A stretch of DNA of 64,000 bases from Alistipes ihumii AP11 (lineage in GTDB: Bacteria > Bacteroidota > Bacteroidia > Bacteroidales > Rikenellaceae). The notes beneath the pieces are model-generated. The model was not told the origin of the DNA and ran no database searches. It was given only the letters and a program-made list of their open reading frames with translations. Position numbers and translations under genes: made by a program. Numbering within the stretch: position 1 is the first letter of the stretch; each line of letters opens with the position of its first letter. Positions 18,184 through 27,135 of this stretch are shown piece after piece. The DNA is taken from the NCBI RefSeq assembly GCF_025144665.1, contig NZ_CP102294.1, positions 124,001-188,000 on the forward strand, in the 5' to 3' direction.

Positions 18184-18191
18184 TATATTTG
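18184..18191 (+). promoter_or_regulatory. -7 element of TrmH-family gene
   Basis: TATATTTG, exact consensus, 20 bp before the ATG at 18212. The upstream region is a run of A/T without a clear TTG. Confidence 0.65.
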
Positions 18192-18211
18192 CGGGTGAAA
18201 AACGCTCGAAT

Positions 18212-18751
18212 ATGAGAAAAACGACCAACGACGAATTGGGACGGCTTTCCGCCGAAGAATATGCCGCCGCGCCGAAATGTCCGGTTGCGGTCGTGCTTGA
18301 CAACGTGCGCAGCATGAATAACGTCGGATCGTTTTTTCGTACGTGCGACGCGTTTGCCGTCGGGCGGCTCTGTCTGTGCGGCATTACGGCCACGCCTCCG
18401 TCGCGCGATATTCACAAGACGGCGCTGGGGGCCGAACTGACCGTGCCGTGGACGTATTTCGCCGATACGGCCGATGCCGTCGCCGTACTGAGGGCCGACG
18501 GGTATCGCATACTGTGCGTCGAGCAGGCCGAGGGCTCGGTTTCGCTCGAGCGCTGGGCTCCGGAATCCGGAATCCGGTACGCGCTGGTATTCGGCAACGA
18601 GGTCGACGGAGTGCAGCAGCGCGTGGCCGATCTGTGCGACGGGGCCGTCGAGATACCTCAGGGCGGAACCAAGCACTCGCTCAACGTTTCCGTGGCGGCC
18701 GGCATCGTGCTGTGGGAGGCCTACCGCCGGTGGCTGGCGCCGGGCGAATAA
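18212..18751 (+). CDS. SpoU/TrmH-family RNA 2'-O-methyltransferase
   Basis: 179 aa, a single SPOUT domain without the N-terminal substrate-binding extension of RlmB-type enzymes. The three TrmH motifs are present: motif 1 NVRSMNNVGSFFRTCDAF (residues ~30-47), motif 2 ALVFGNEVDGV (~123-133), and motif 3 EIPQGGTKHSLNVSVAAGI (~148-166). It should transfer methyl from SAM to the 2'-OH of a tRNA or rRNA nucleotide; the target is not readable. Transcribed from a consensus promoter divergent from hppA and followed by panB, which has its own promoter. Confidence 0.9.
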   Translation: MRKTTNDELGRLSAEEYAAAPKCPVAVVLDNVRSMNNVGSFFRTCDAFAVGRLCLCGITATPPSRDIHKTALGAELTVPWTYFADTADAVAVLRADGYRILCVEQAEGSVSLERWAPESGIRYALVFGNEVDGVQQRVADLCDGAVEIPQGGTKHSLNVSVAAGIVLWEAYRRWLAPGE

Positions 18752-18763
18752 ATCGGCGAAAGA

Positions 18764-18794
18764 TTGCTCGTTGCCGATTATAATTCTAAATTTG
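18764..18794 (+). promoter_or_regulatory. Promoter of panB
   Basis: TTG at 18764-18766, 20-bp spacer, TAAATTTG at 18787-18794 (exact consensus). The panB ATG follows 23 bp later, which supports the start at 18818 over an upstream in-frame ATG at 18764 that would lie within the promoter. Confidence 0.75.
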
Positions 18795-18817
18795 TCCGGA
18801 ATAAAAACGAAGAAGCC

Positions 18818-19633
18818 ATGTCGACAGACAGCAAAACGAGGGTGGTGACGACCTATCGCCTGCGGGAGATGAAAAGTCGCGGGGAAAAGATTTCGATGCT
18901 GACGGCCTACGACTACTCGATGGCCCGTATCGTCGATGCCGCCGGGGTGGACGTCGTGCTGGTCGGGGATTCGGCCGCCAACGTGATGGCCGGTTTCGAG
19001 ACGACCGTTCCGATGACGCTCGACCATATGATCTATCATGCGCGCAGCGTGACGAGGGCCGTCAAGCGGGCTTTGGTGGTCGTCGATATGCCGTTCGGCA
19101 CCTATCAGGGCAACTCGCGCGAAGCGCTCGCGTCGGCCGTCCGTATCATGAAGGAGGCCGAGGCCGATGCCGTCAAGCTCGAAGGAGGCGAGGAGATCCT
19201 CGAGTCGGTACAGCGCATTCTCTGCGCCGGCATTCCGGTCATGGGGCATTTGGGCCTGACTCCTCAATCCATTCACAAATACGGAACCTATGCCGTTCGG
19301 GCCAAGGAACAGGCCGAGGCCGACAAGCTCGTCCGCGACGCTCATCTGCTCGAGGAAGCCGGCTGTTTCGGTCTGGTGCTCGAGAAGATTCCGGCCGTGC
19401 TCGGAACGCGTGTTTCGCAGGAACTGGAGATTCCTACGATCGGCATCGGAGCCGGAGGAGGTACCGACGGACAAGTGCTCGTCATTCACGATATGCTGGG
19501 AATCAACAACGAGTTCTCCCCCCGTTTCCTGCGTCGCTACGCCGATCTTTATACGCAGATGATGACGGGCGTCAGTCGTTATGTCGAGGATGTCAAGAGC
19601 GGCGATTTCCCGAGCGAACAGGAGCAGTATTGA
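18818..19633 (+). CDS. panB: 3-methyl-2-oxobutanoate hydroxymethyltransferase (ketopantoate hydroxymethyltransferase)
   Basis: 271 aa. Catalyses the first committed step of pantothenate synthesis, moving a hydroxymethyl group from methylene-tetrahydrofolate to 2-oxoisovalerate. Family motifs: [35 protein letters not shown] (Mg-binding Asp), [23 protein letters not shown] and [15 protein letters not shown]. Length and full-length match fit PanB; no panC or panD in the neighbourhood. The start at 18818 is chosen from the promoter position and from homologous N-termini that begin near the [11 protein letters not shown] segment. Confidence 0.95.
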   Translation: MSTDSKTRVVTTYRLREMKSRGEKISMLTAYDYSMARIVDAAGVDVVLVGDSAANVMAGFETTVPMTLDHMIYHARSVTRAVKRALVVVDMPFGTYQGNSREALASAVRIMKEAEADAVKLEGGEEILESVQRILCAGIPVMGHLGLTPQSIHKYGTYAVRAKEQAEADKLVRDAHLLEEAGCFGLVLEKIPAVLGTRVSQELEIPTIGIGAGGGTDGQVLVIHDMLGINNEFSPRFLRRYADLYTQMMTGVSRYVEDVKSGDFPSEQEQY

Positions 19634-19795
19634 TTTTCGCGGGACGTCCGGCGGCTCTTTTTCCGGCTGCACCTGAGAATGAGGGCGGATCGTCGGACGG
19701 ATTGTCGGGGGATCGCTCGCTCGAAATTACGCGCCGTCGTGCAATCGGCAGAATACGCGTCGGCCGTTCCGGTTAGTCTTGTCTCGGGCGAACCG

Positions 19796-21181
19796 CTATA
19801 TGGGCGGTCGGCTGCCTGAGCGGGGATGCGGAGACGCGATTTTCGTCCGGGCGGTATGCGTCAGCCGCACCGTGTCGGGTTGCGGTCCGGAAGGCTGCTG
19901 CCGTTCGACGGAGAACAGGTCCCGGTCGGGCCATTGTCTGACCTTGCTCATAGCCTGCTTCATCATCGCCGAAATCTTGCGCGTGAATCGCGAGCCCGAC
20001 CACGAACTCGTGTTCGTGATGAACACCCAACTGTATCCGTCGTGCTGCCGTTTGAGCAGCGCGCTCGATCCCGAGAGCGAGCCGGTGCGCGACCAGTCGT
20101 CGCTTTCGGTGGTTTTCATCCAGCCGATCGGGAACTTTCTTTTGTCCTTCTCGGTCATGTAGGCGATGGTCCGGGGCTTCAGAATGTCGGGCTTCGAGTC
20201 GTCTGGATCGATGGCCGTAATGAACTTCATCAGTTCCGTAGGCGAGGCGACCCAGCCGCCGGCTCCGCTCAGTACCTGCAGGTCGCATCCTCCGTAGCAC
20301 CGGGGTACGAGTTGGCCGCTGCCGTCGAAGAGCTCGACCGGCTCCGTGTCCGCCGGCTCGTAGTAGCGTACCTCGTTGGGGAATCTCATTTCGTAGAACG
20401 AGTGGCCTATATGCATGTCGTGGCATCCGATCGGGGAGAGGATGCTGTCCTGTATGAACTTTTCATAAGGCATGCCGCTTACTTTCTCGATCACCTTGGT
20501 CAGCACGACGTAGCCCAGGTTCGAGTAGACGTTGCTGCTGCCCGGCTCGTAGCGCAGTCGGGTCTGGGCGGCGTAGCGCACCATGTCGTCGAAGCTGACC
20601 GGAGGACGGATGCCCAGTTGTCGGGCGACGCTCACCGAGCAGAACAGCGGATCGCCGGCACGGATCGAGTAGCCGCCCTGATGCCGGAGCAGGTGCTCGA
20701 CGGTGATCTTTTCGATCCGGCGGTCGCGGATTTCTCGGAAAGCCGAGTCGCAGAGAATGCCCTGTTCGCCGAACACCCGGTCTTCGAGCGATAGCAGGCC
20801 GTCTTCCTGCAGTTTCATGATGCCTGTCGCCGTGATCAGTTTCGACAGCGAGGCGATGCGGAAAATGTGCTTGACGTCGGTGCGCACGTTCCGTTCCTTG
20901 TCGGCCCAGCCGTAGCCCTTACTGTACAACAGTCGTCCGTTTTTCATCACGGCGATCGACGCGCCGGTGATCTCCCATCGTTGCATGAACCGTTCGACGA
21001 CCCGGTCGAATCCTTTCATCTCTTCCAGTTCGGACTGCGAGTTATCGAGCAGATGGTTGATCCCTTCGGGCAGGATGACCGGCAGCGGATCGTACAGGTA
21101 GGCCCGTTCTCCGTCGCGTCCGCTGCGGGCGAGCGTCGCGGCGGTCAGAATCAGGGTCAGCAGCGCGAACAGCTTTTTCAT
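19796..21181 (-). CDS. Exported serine hydrolase, class C beta-lactamase/AmpH-like family
   Basis: 461 aa with an N-terminal signal (MKKLFALLTLILTAATLA). The serine-hydrolase motifs are in order: Ser111-x-x-Lys114 (IASLSKLITA), Tyr219-Ser-Asn221 (VYSNLGY) and an RTGSLSG segment in place of the KTG box (~387). This family includes periplasmic DD-peptidases and esterases as well as AmpC, so beta-lactam hydrolysis should not be assumed. The C-terminal ~35 residues are Arg/Pro-rich and poorly conserved-looking. The start lies 7 bp after the stop of the upstream cytochrome biogenesis gene, so both are in one minus-strand operon. Confidence 0.88.
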   Translation of the reverse strand: MKKLFALLTLILTAATLARSGRDGERAYLYDPLPVILPEGINHLLDNSQSELEEMKGFDRVVERFMQRWEITGASIAVMKNGRLLYSKGYGWADKERNVRTDVKHIFRIASLSKLITATGIMKLQEDGLLSLEDRVFGEQGILCDSAFREIRDRRIEKITVEHLLRHQGGYSIRAGDPLFCSVSVARQLGIRPPVSFDDMVRYAAQTRLRYEPGSSNVYSNLGYVVLTKVIEKVSGMPYEKFIQDSILSPIGCHDMHIGHSFYEMRFPNEVRYYEPADTEPVELFDGSGQLVPRCYGGCDLQVLSGAGGWVASPTELMKFITAIDPDDSKPDILKPRTIAYMTEKDKRKFPIGWMKTTESDDWSRTGSLSGSSALLKRQHDGYSWVFITNTSSWSGSRFTRKISAMMKQAMSKVRQWPDRDLFSVERQQPSGPQPDTVRLTHTARTKIASPHPRSGSRPPI

Positions 21182-21188
21182 GCCGGAA

Positions 21189-23552
21189 TCATCTTTTTTT
21201 CGAGGTTTTGAAATATCGGCCGGCCGCCGCCGCGATCAGCGCTATGACGACGGAGGCCCCGATCAGCGGAACGGTCAGCGAAACGCCTCCGCTGTGTCCG
21301 TAAGAGTGCAGTCCGGACAAGTAGTAGTTTACGCCGAAAAAGGTCATCAGCACGGTCGAGAAACAAACGACCGACAGCACGTCGAACGCGAACGGACCGT
21401 CGAGCCGGGGAATATGCCGGGAATGGGTCGCCAGCGCGTAGGCGAACATCGTGATCAGCGCCCATGTCTCTTTCGGGTCCCAGCCCCAGTAGCGGCCCCA
21501 CGACTCGTTGGCCCAGACGGCGCCGAAGAAAATGCCCGCGGTCAGCAACGCCAGCCCGACGATCATCGCCATTTCGTTGATCGCGCGCAGCTCCCTGAGA
21601 TTTCGGCCGAAGGCGGTTGCCGCGAGCGAGGCGATGCCGCAGGCCGCGCAGATACCGAAAAAGCCGTAGCTGGCCGTGACGACCGACACGTGGATCATCA
21701 GCCAGTAGGATTTGAGCACCGGAACCAGCGGCGTGATCTGCGGGTCGAGCCAGTTCAGGTTCGACACGAACAGCGCGACGCCTCCCATCAGCGCGGCCAA
21801 GGCCGGTGCGAGACGCGAACGGCGGGCGAAGACCAAACCCGAGAGTACGGTCGCCCAGCCGACATAGACCATCGTTTCGTAAGCGTTCGACCATGGCGCA
21901 TGGCCGCTGACGTACCAACGGAGCCCGAGGCCGAACGTCTGCCATGCGAATACGGCTGCGACGGCTGCCGCCGCGATACCGGCGATCCGGGTCGCGCGGC
22001 GCCGGTTTTTGCCGAATATTTCCCACAGGGCGGCTCCCAGCAGCGCGGCCCCGAGAATCAGGTAACCCCGCATGGCCCAACGGAACGGGGAGAGGCGGTT
22101 GTAAAGCAGTTCGGCCGTGATTCGGCGGGAGTGCAGCCCGGGTCGAAATTCCGTCTGGTAGCGGCGGACGGCGTCGAGCGCGCGGCCGATTTCGGTTGTG
22201 TCGCGGGAGACCGAGGCCCGGACAAGTCTGCCGAACAGCTCGACGGTCCGTGCCGAGTCGGTCGCCGTCATATTTTGCGATCGCTCGCCCGGCGCCAGCC
22301 ACCGGTCGCTGTCCGGGACAGGAAAAATCCGCAACGTTCGTCTGCCGAGCAATCCGTATAGGATGTTCGCCTTTTCGTCCAATTTCAGGTACTCCTTGTC
22401 CAGTTTCGTCCGTTCGGCCGGCGCTTTCGCATAGACCGCTTCCGCCTGCTTGCCGATCCGGTAACCGTCGGGCGGAACGCCGTCGAACAACTCGGCGAAC
22501 GAGACGTGCGTCCGGTTCGTGCCCAGCGCTTCGCGCAGCGGTTTCGAGTCGAGGCGGATTAGCGGCTCGCGGCTCCAGCGCGCCGAGTCGGTCACGATGC
22601 CGAGCAGCACCTGGTCGGCGTTCATTCCGCGATAGCGTTCTCCGTGATAGAGTTTGCGTAATACTTCCGAGGCATAGCTGCCGAGCGGTTCGATCCGTCC
22701 GTCGAGGGATTGTACGGGCAATGCGCCGAAACGCGCGGCGATCGCCCGGTCGGGAACGTCGTCCGAAGTTCTGCTCCCGGCATCCGCCGAACAGCCGGCC
22801 GAGAGCAGCAGTCCGGCGACAGCCAGCAGGCGGACCGTCGTTCCGAGCGACCGGTACAAGGTCCGTAGCCGGGACTTCCGGCTTGCCAGCGAGGCGACCA
22901 ACCCTGCGAACAACAGCGCGTAGCCCGCGTAGGTCAGGGCCGTACCGGCCGGGTCGTGGTTGACAGACAGGATCGTGCCCCGCTCGTCGCGGTCGTAAGA
23001 CGACTGGTAGATGCGGAATCCGCCGACGCGGGCGATGTTGTTCATGTAGATTTTCCGGTTGCGCTCCTTTCCCTTGTAGCGGATGGTGACATCGCTTTCG
23101 TACGACGAGGGACTCTGCGATCCTTGGTAGCGGCTCAACGTGAATCGGTTCAGCGTGATTTCGAAAGGTACTTCGCGCACGCTGCGGTCGGTCGTCATCA
23201 TCCGGTTCGAGGTCTCGCCCTCGCGGATGTGCATGTAGCCTTCGTATCCCCACGCATGCGTGACGAATGCTCCCGCCAGCGTCACGGCGAGTCCGTAGTG
23301 CAGCAGCAAGACGCCCCATCGGCGGCGGCGTGCCAGTCGCATTCTGCGTGCCGTCAGCATGAAATTGACCGCGAGCAGCAACAACAGCAGGCCGAACCAC
23401 CACGAATGGTATACGACAGCCCGTGCCGCCGTCGGATTGATCCGGGCCTCGATCAGCGTGGCGGCCGCCATGGCGGCCGCTGTCAGCGTCAGCAGGACGG
23501 CTGTCGCTTTCCAGCCGGAAAGAAGGCTTTTGATTTCGTGACCGAAACTCAT
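21189..23552 (-). CDS. ccsBA: Fused ResB-CcsA (CcsBA) cytochrome c biogenesis protein
   Basis: 787 aa from the ATG at 23552 (MSFGHEIKSLLSGWK); the frame stays open upstream but is Arg/Pro-rich and noncoding. N-terminal ~260 residues are ResB/Ccs1-like: TM helices, then the periplasmic GYEGYMHIREGETS region and YMNNIARVGGFRIYQSSYD. A middle periplasmic section follows, and the C-terminal ~300 residues are CcsA with the tryptophan-rich haem-handling motif ESWGRYWGWDPKETWAL and surrounding TM helices. System II exports haem and attaches it to apocytochrome c. An internal hydrophobic segment ending LLLSAGC looks like a lipobox and marks the join of the two halves. The serine hydrolase gene follows after 7 bp. 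Confidence 0.92.
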   Translation of the reverse strand: MSFGHEIKSLLSGWKATAVLLTLTAAAMAAATLIEARINPTAARAVVYHSWWFGLLLLLLAVNFMLTARRMRLARRRRWGVLLLHYGLAVTLAGAFVTHAWGYEGYMHIREGETSNRMMTTDRSVREVPFEITLNRFTLSRYQGSQSPSSYESDVTIRYKGKERNRKIYMNNIARVGGFRIYQSSYDRDERGTILSVNHDPAGTALTYAGYALLFAGLVASLASRKSRLRTLYRSLGTTVRLLAVAGLLLSAGCSADAGSRTSDDVPDRAIAARFGALPVQSLDGRIEPLGSYASEVLRKLYHGERYRGMNADQVLLGIVTDSARWSREPLIRLDSKPLREALGTNRTHVSFAELFDGVPPDGYRIGKQAEAVYAKAPAERTKLDKEYLKLDEKANILYGLLGRRTLRIFPVPDSDRWLAPGERSQNMTATDSARTVELFGRLVRASVSRDTTEIGRALDAVRRYQTEFRPGLHSRRITAELLYNRLSPFRWAMRGYLILGAALLGAALWEIFGKNRRRATRIAGIAAAAVAAVFAWQTFGLGLRWYVSGHAPWSNAYETMVYVGWATVLSGLVFARRSRLAPALAALMGGVALFVSNLNWLDPQITPLVPVLKSYWLMIHVSVVTASYGFFGICAACGIASLAATAFGRNLRELRAINEMAMIVGLALLTAGIFFGAVWANESWGRYWGWDPKETWALITMFAYALATHSRHIPRLDGPFAFDVLSVVCFSTVLMTFFGVNYYLSGLHSYGHSGGVSLTVPLIGASVVIALIAAAAGRYFKTSKKR

Positions 23553-23872
23553 GCTTCGTGGAATAGGGTTTTCTGCAAAGATACTCGATCGAGGGCTGAA
23601 TCGGAGAGCTCGCCGCGAAATTCGGACCGGATGGGCGGCTATGGGTTTTGCCGTGAGCGGTTTACCGCACGGATTTTTTTTCGGTTGCCGGCGTCGCTCC
23701 GCATCGGATTTCGGTCCGATGCGTAATGGTTGCGGAGAGTCCGCCGTTCCGGCCGGCGTCCTGTCCTGTTCGCCGGCTTCGGAGCCTCGGATATCATGGC
23801 TGGGAAAAAACGCGGCACGACCGTCCCCTGTATTCCGTACGCGGTATGCCGGAGCCGGTGACAAGCTGATTG

Positions 23873-24595
23873 TCAGACCGATGTCCGGCCACCGTACTCT
23901 TCGATCAGCCGGTCGGCCAGCAGCGGCATGCCCTGCGCGGCTCCGGCCCGGATATGCTCGACGGGGTTGCGGATGCCCGATGTGTCGGGCAGGCCCGGAT
24001 CGACCAGAAATACGGGCACTTCCGGCCGGATGTACCGGACCAGAGATGCGGCCGGATAAACGGCCAGCGAAGTGCCTACGACGATCATCAGGTCGGCCGT
24101 TGCGGCGATGCGTGCCGCCCGGTCGAACATCGGAACTCCTTCGCCGAAAAATACGACGAACGGCCGCAGCAGCGATCCGTCGGGCGCCCTTTGGTCGGGT
24201 TTCTGCTCCCAGCCGTCGATCGGTACGATGAGCGATTCGTCGATGCTGCTGCGCAGCTTGCGCAGTTCTCCGTGCAGATGCAGCACGCGCGAGCTGCCGG
24301 CCCGCTCGTGCAAGTCGTCGATGTTCTGCGTGATCACGTCCACGTCGAAATGATCTTCCAGTCGGCGAATGGCCTCGTGACCTGCGTTCGGACTGCATCC
24401 GAGCAGCTCGCGCCGCCGGATGTTATAGAACTCGACGACCTTTTCCCGGTTGCGGGCCAGTGCCTCGGGCGTGCAGACGTCCTCGATGCGGTATTTGTCC
24501 CACAGACCGTCCGCGTCGCGGAAGGTGGACAGGCTGCTGTCGGCGCTCACGCCGGCGCCGGTGAAGACTACGATCTTTTTTACGGACTCTTTCAT
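23873..24595 (-). CDS. Sir2-family NAD-dependent protein deacylase lacking zinc cysteines
   Basis: 240 aa from the ATG at 24595 (MKESVKK), the standard distance before the first NAD motif. Sirtuin motifs are present: GAGVSADSSLSTFRD (residues ~13-27), TQNIDDLHERAG (89-100), catalytic His108 in HLHGEL, and VVGTSLAVYPA. The small zinc module between HGEL and the PFVVFFGE segment has no cysteines at all (RKLRSSIDESLIVPIDGWEQK), unlike CobB and yeast Sir2. Similar zinc-less sirtuins occur in Bacteroidetes. Likely removes acyl groups from lysines in the cytosol using NAD; target unknown. Confidence 0.9.
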   Translation of the reverse strand: MKESVKKIVVFTGAGVSADSSLSTFRDADGLWDKYRIEDVCTPEALARNREKVVEFYNIRRRELLGCSPNAGHEAIRRLEDHFDVDVITQNIDDLHERAGSSRVLHLHGELRKLRSSIDESLIVPIDGWEQKPDQRAPDGSLLRPFVVFFGEGVPMFDRAARIAATADLMIVVGTSLAVYPAASLVRYIRPEVPVFLVDPGLPDTSGIRNPVEHIRAGAAQGMPLLADRLIEEYGGRTSV

Positions 24596-24947
24596 GGCAT
24601 GATCGGTTTGGATACGTTCGGCGGCACGAACGGGGCCGCAGACGTTTCCGTCCCGTCCCAATAGCTTGAAGCCGCTTTGGCAAAATTACGAAAAATACCG
24701 GTCGGTTTAAAACGCTCGGCTTGAACGACAACCTCCGGCGGCGTATCGGCCGCACCCGCGAGAGGGGCAGGAAGCGGATACTTTGCCCGGTATTTGATTC
24801 GTTATCCTCCCGGAAGGCTCGCCGCGCCGTTGTGTTTCGGCGGCATCGGACACGGTCCGGATCGCGGCGGAGCGGCTGGCGGAGATTCCCGGCGCTTTCG
24901 GCTCGAACGGCTGCCGGACAAGACATCCGCTCTTTCCGCATGATAAT
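24596..24947. other. Intergenic region, no gene seen
   Basis: About 350 bases between the divergent sirtuin and pullulanase genes. It should hold promoters for both, but I found no consensus TAnnTTTG element on either strand close to the starts, and no hairpin with a U-tract. Confidence 0.45.
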
Positions 24948-26903
24948 ATGAAAAACGCTCTTTCGATGAAAGACGAAACGACATACGACCGCTATCCCGT
25001 CTACCGGGGCGACGACCTCGAGCTGACCTATTCGCCCGAGGGCTCCTCGTTCCGGCTGTGGGCGCCTTCGGCCGAGCGGGTTCGCCTGAGGCTGTACGGC
25101 GCGGGCGAGGGCGGCGGTCCGTTGCTGACTTGGCCGATGGATGCTTCGTCCGACGGCACGTGGACGGCCGAACTGCCGGGAGACCGCAAGGGGCTGTTCT
25201 ATACGTTCGGTATATTTTATGACGGGCGATGGCTGTCCGAGACGCCGGGCGTCCGGGCAAAGGCCGTCGGAGTGAACGGCGACCGTGCCGCGATCGTCGA
25301 TTTGCGCGAGACCGATCCCGAAGGGTGGGAGAAAGACTTGCGTCCGCCGATGAGCTCTCCGACCGATATCGTGATTTACGAGATGCACCACCGCGACCTG
25401 TCGATCGCTCCCGATTCGGGCGTGAAACACAAGGGAAAGTATCTGGCGCTGACCGAGGAAGGCACGCGCTCGGCCGAAGGCCTCGCTACGGGGCTGGACC
25501 ACTTGAAGGAGCTAGGCGTCACGCATGTCCATCTGTTGCCCTCTTTCGACTTCGGGTCGATCGACGAGAGCCGGTTGCAGGACGGCGTATACAACTGGGG
25601 CTACGACCCGAAAAACTATTTCGTCCCGGAGGGTTCCTATGCGACCGACCCGTACGACCCCGCCGTGCGGATCCGCGAGTTCAAGCAAATGGTCCGGAGT
25701 CTGCACCGCAACGGGATTCGCGTGGTGATGGACGCGGTCTACAACCACACTCACCGGACCGAGGAATCGAATTTCTCGCTGACCGTACCGGGATACTACT
25801 ATCGGCACGAGGCCGACGGGTCTTTTTCCGACGCGACGGGCTGCGGGAACGAGACGGCTTCCGAACGGGCTATGATGCGCCGGCTGATCGTCGATGCCGT
25901 GTGCTATTGGGCCGAGGAGTATCATGTCGACGGGTTCCGCTTCGATCTGATGGGTGTGCACGACATCGGGACGATGAACGAGGTGAGGCGCGCGCTCGAC
26001 CGGATCGATCCGTCGATTCTGCTCTACGGGGAGGGGTGGACGGCGGCCCGCTCGCCTTTGGACGAGTCGTTGAGGGCTGTCAAGCGCGCCGGGCCGCGGC
26101 TGCCCCGGATCGCCGTGTTCGGCGACGATCTGCGCGATGCGCTCAGAGGAGGGTGGGGGGATTCGACGGAGCCGGGCTTCGTGTCGGGGAAATCCGGTCT
26201 GGACCGGAATGTCCGCTTCGGAGTCGTCGGAGCCACGGCCCATTTTCAGGTCGGTTTCGATTCCTCGGGCGATTCGCCCGTCGCCTATGGGGGGCATTCG
26301 GCGGAAACGATCAACTACGTTTCGTGTCACGACGACCTCTCGCTCGTCGACAAGCTCCGTGCGTCGGCACCCGAAGGCATGACCGAGGAGGAGCTCGTCC
26401 GCTTCGACAAGCTGGCTCAGACCGTCGTTCTGACCGCACAGGGCATCCCCTCGCTTTTTGCGGGCGAGGAAATGTTGCGGACCAAGGGCGGCGTGTCCAA
26501 CAGCCACGACTCTCCCGACCGGGTCAACCGGATCGACTGGTCCTTCAAGGCGGACCATAAGGATGTGTTCGATTATTACCGGGGGCTGATCGCCCTGCGC
26601 AGGACTCATCCTGCTTTCCGGTTGGCTACCGCGGCGGAGATCGAGCGTCATCTGAGGTTTCTCGACACGGGCGATACGCACGTGGTGGCTTACAGGCTCG
26701 TCGATCATGCGGGGGGCGATCCGTGGCGGGAGATTCTGGTCGTGTACAACGGTGCGCGGGCCGAGAAACGAGTGCGGATTCCGCCGGGCGACTGGCATGC
26801 GGTATGTCTGGACGGCCGGATCGCCTCCGAGGCGCTGGCTGTTTTTTCGGGGGACAGCGTCCCTGTGCCGGCTTCTTCGGCCCTGATAGCTTACCTTCCC
26901 TGA
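24948..26903 (+). CDS. pulA: Type I pullulanase (GH13 alpha-1,6-debranching enzyme)
   Basis: 651 aa without a signal peptide, so probably intracellular. Domain order: CBM48 (~20-115; SFRLWAPSAERVRLRLY), GH13 barrel (~125-570) and C-terminal beta domain. The type I pullulanase signature YNWGYDPKNY is at ~218-227. Catalytic residues: Asp333 (DGFRFDLMG), Glu362 (YGEGW) and Asp462 (SCHDD). It cleaves alpha-1,6 branches of glycogen or imported maltodextrins. An in-frame ATG at 24966 (MKDETTYDRY) is an equally plausible start. It precedes the beta-phosphoglucomutase-like gene by 230 bp on the same strand. Confidence 0.92.
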   Translation: MKNALSMKDETTYDRYPVYRGDDLELTYSPEGSSFRLWAPSAERVRLRLYGAGEGGGPLLTWPMDASSDGTWTAELPGDRKGLFYTFGIFYDGRWLSETPGVRAKAVGVNGDRAAIVDLRETDPEGWEKDLRPPMSSPTDIVIYEMHHRDLSIAPDSGVKHKGKYLALTEEGTRSAEGLATGLDHLKELGVTHVHLLPSFDFGSIDESRLQDGVYNWGYDPKNYFVPEGSYATDPYDPAVRIREFKQMVRSLHRNGIRVVMDAVYNHTHRTEESNFSLTVPGYYYRHEADGSFSDATGCGNETASERAMMRRLIVDAVCYWAEEYHVDGFRFDLMGVHDIGTMNEVRRALDRIDPSILLYGEGWTAARSPLDESLRAVKRAGPRLPRIAVFGDDLRDALRGGWGDSTEPGFVSGKSGLDRNVRFGVVGATAHFQVGFDSSGDSPVAYGGHSAETINYVSCHDDLSLVDKLRASAPEGMTEEELVRFDKLAQTVVLTAQGIPSLFAGEEMLRTKGGVSNSHDSPDRVNRIDWSFKADHKDVFDYYRGLIALRRTHPAFRLATAAEIERHLRFLDTGDTHVVAYRLVDHAGGDPWREILVVYNGARAEKRVRIPPGDWHAVCLDGRIASEALAVFSGDSVPVPASSALIAYLP

Positions 26904-27135
26904 TCTTGAGGCGGAAGGGCCTGTTTTCGGAGAGTTCGCCCCGGACGGTATCGGGTTTCCCGGTAAGGTCCGTTCGGTAGGCCGGACGAATCGGGCTGCG
27001 CTTGCCTCGTAGATTTTCCCCTCTTTCGACCGGTGCTTTGAAATAAGGTATCGATCGGTCGCGGACCTTGTCGCTCCGCTCGCGCCGATAAGCCGTCTTG
27101 CTTTGAATCGAATAACCGATTGATTTCGTAAAGTT

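Noticed and set aside
19796-21181. Beta-lactam resistance gene
   Set aside because: The serine hydrolase motifs are shared by DD-peptidases and esterases; KTG is not canonical and nothing points to beta-lactam hydrolysis.
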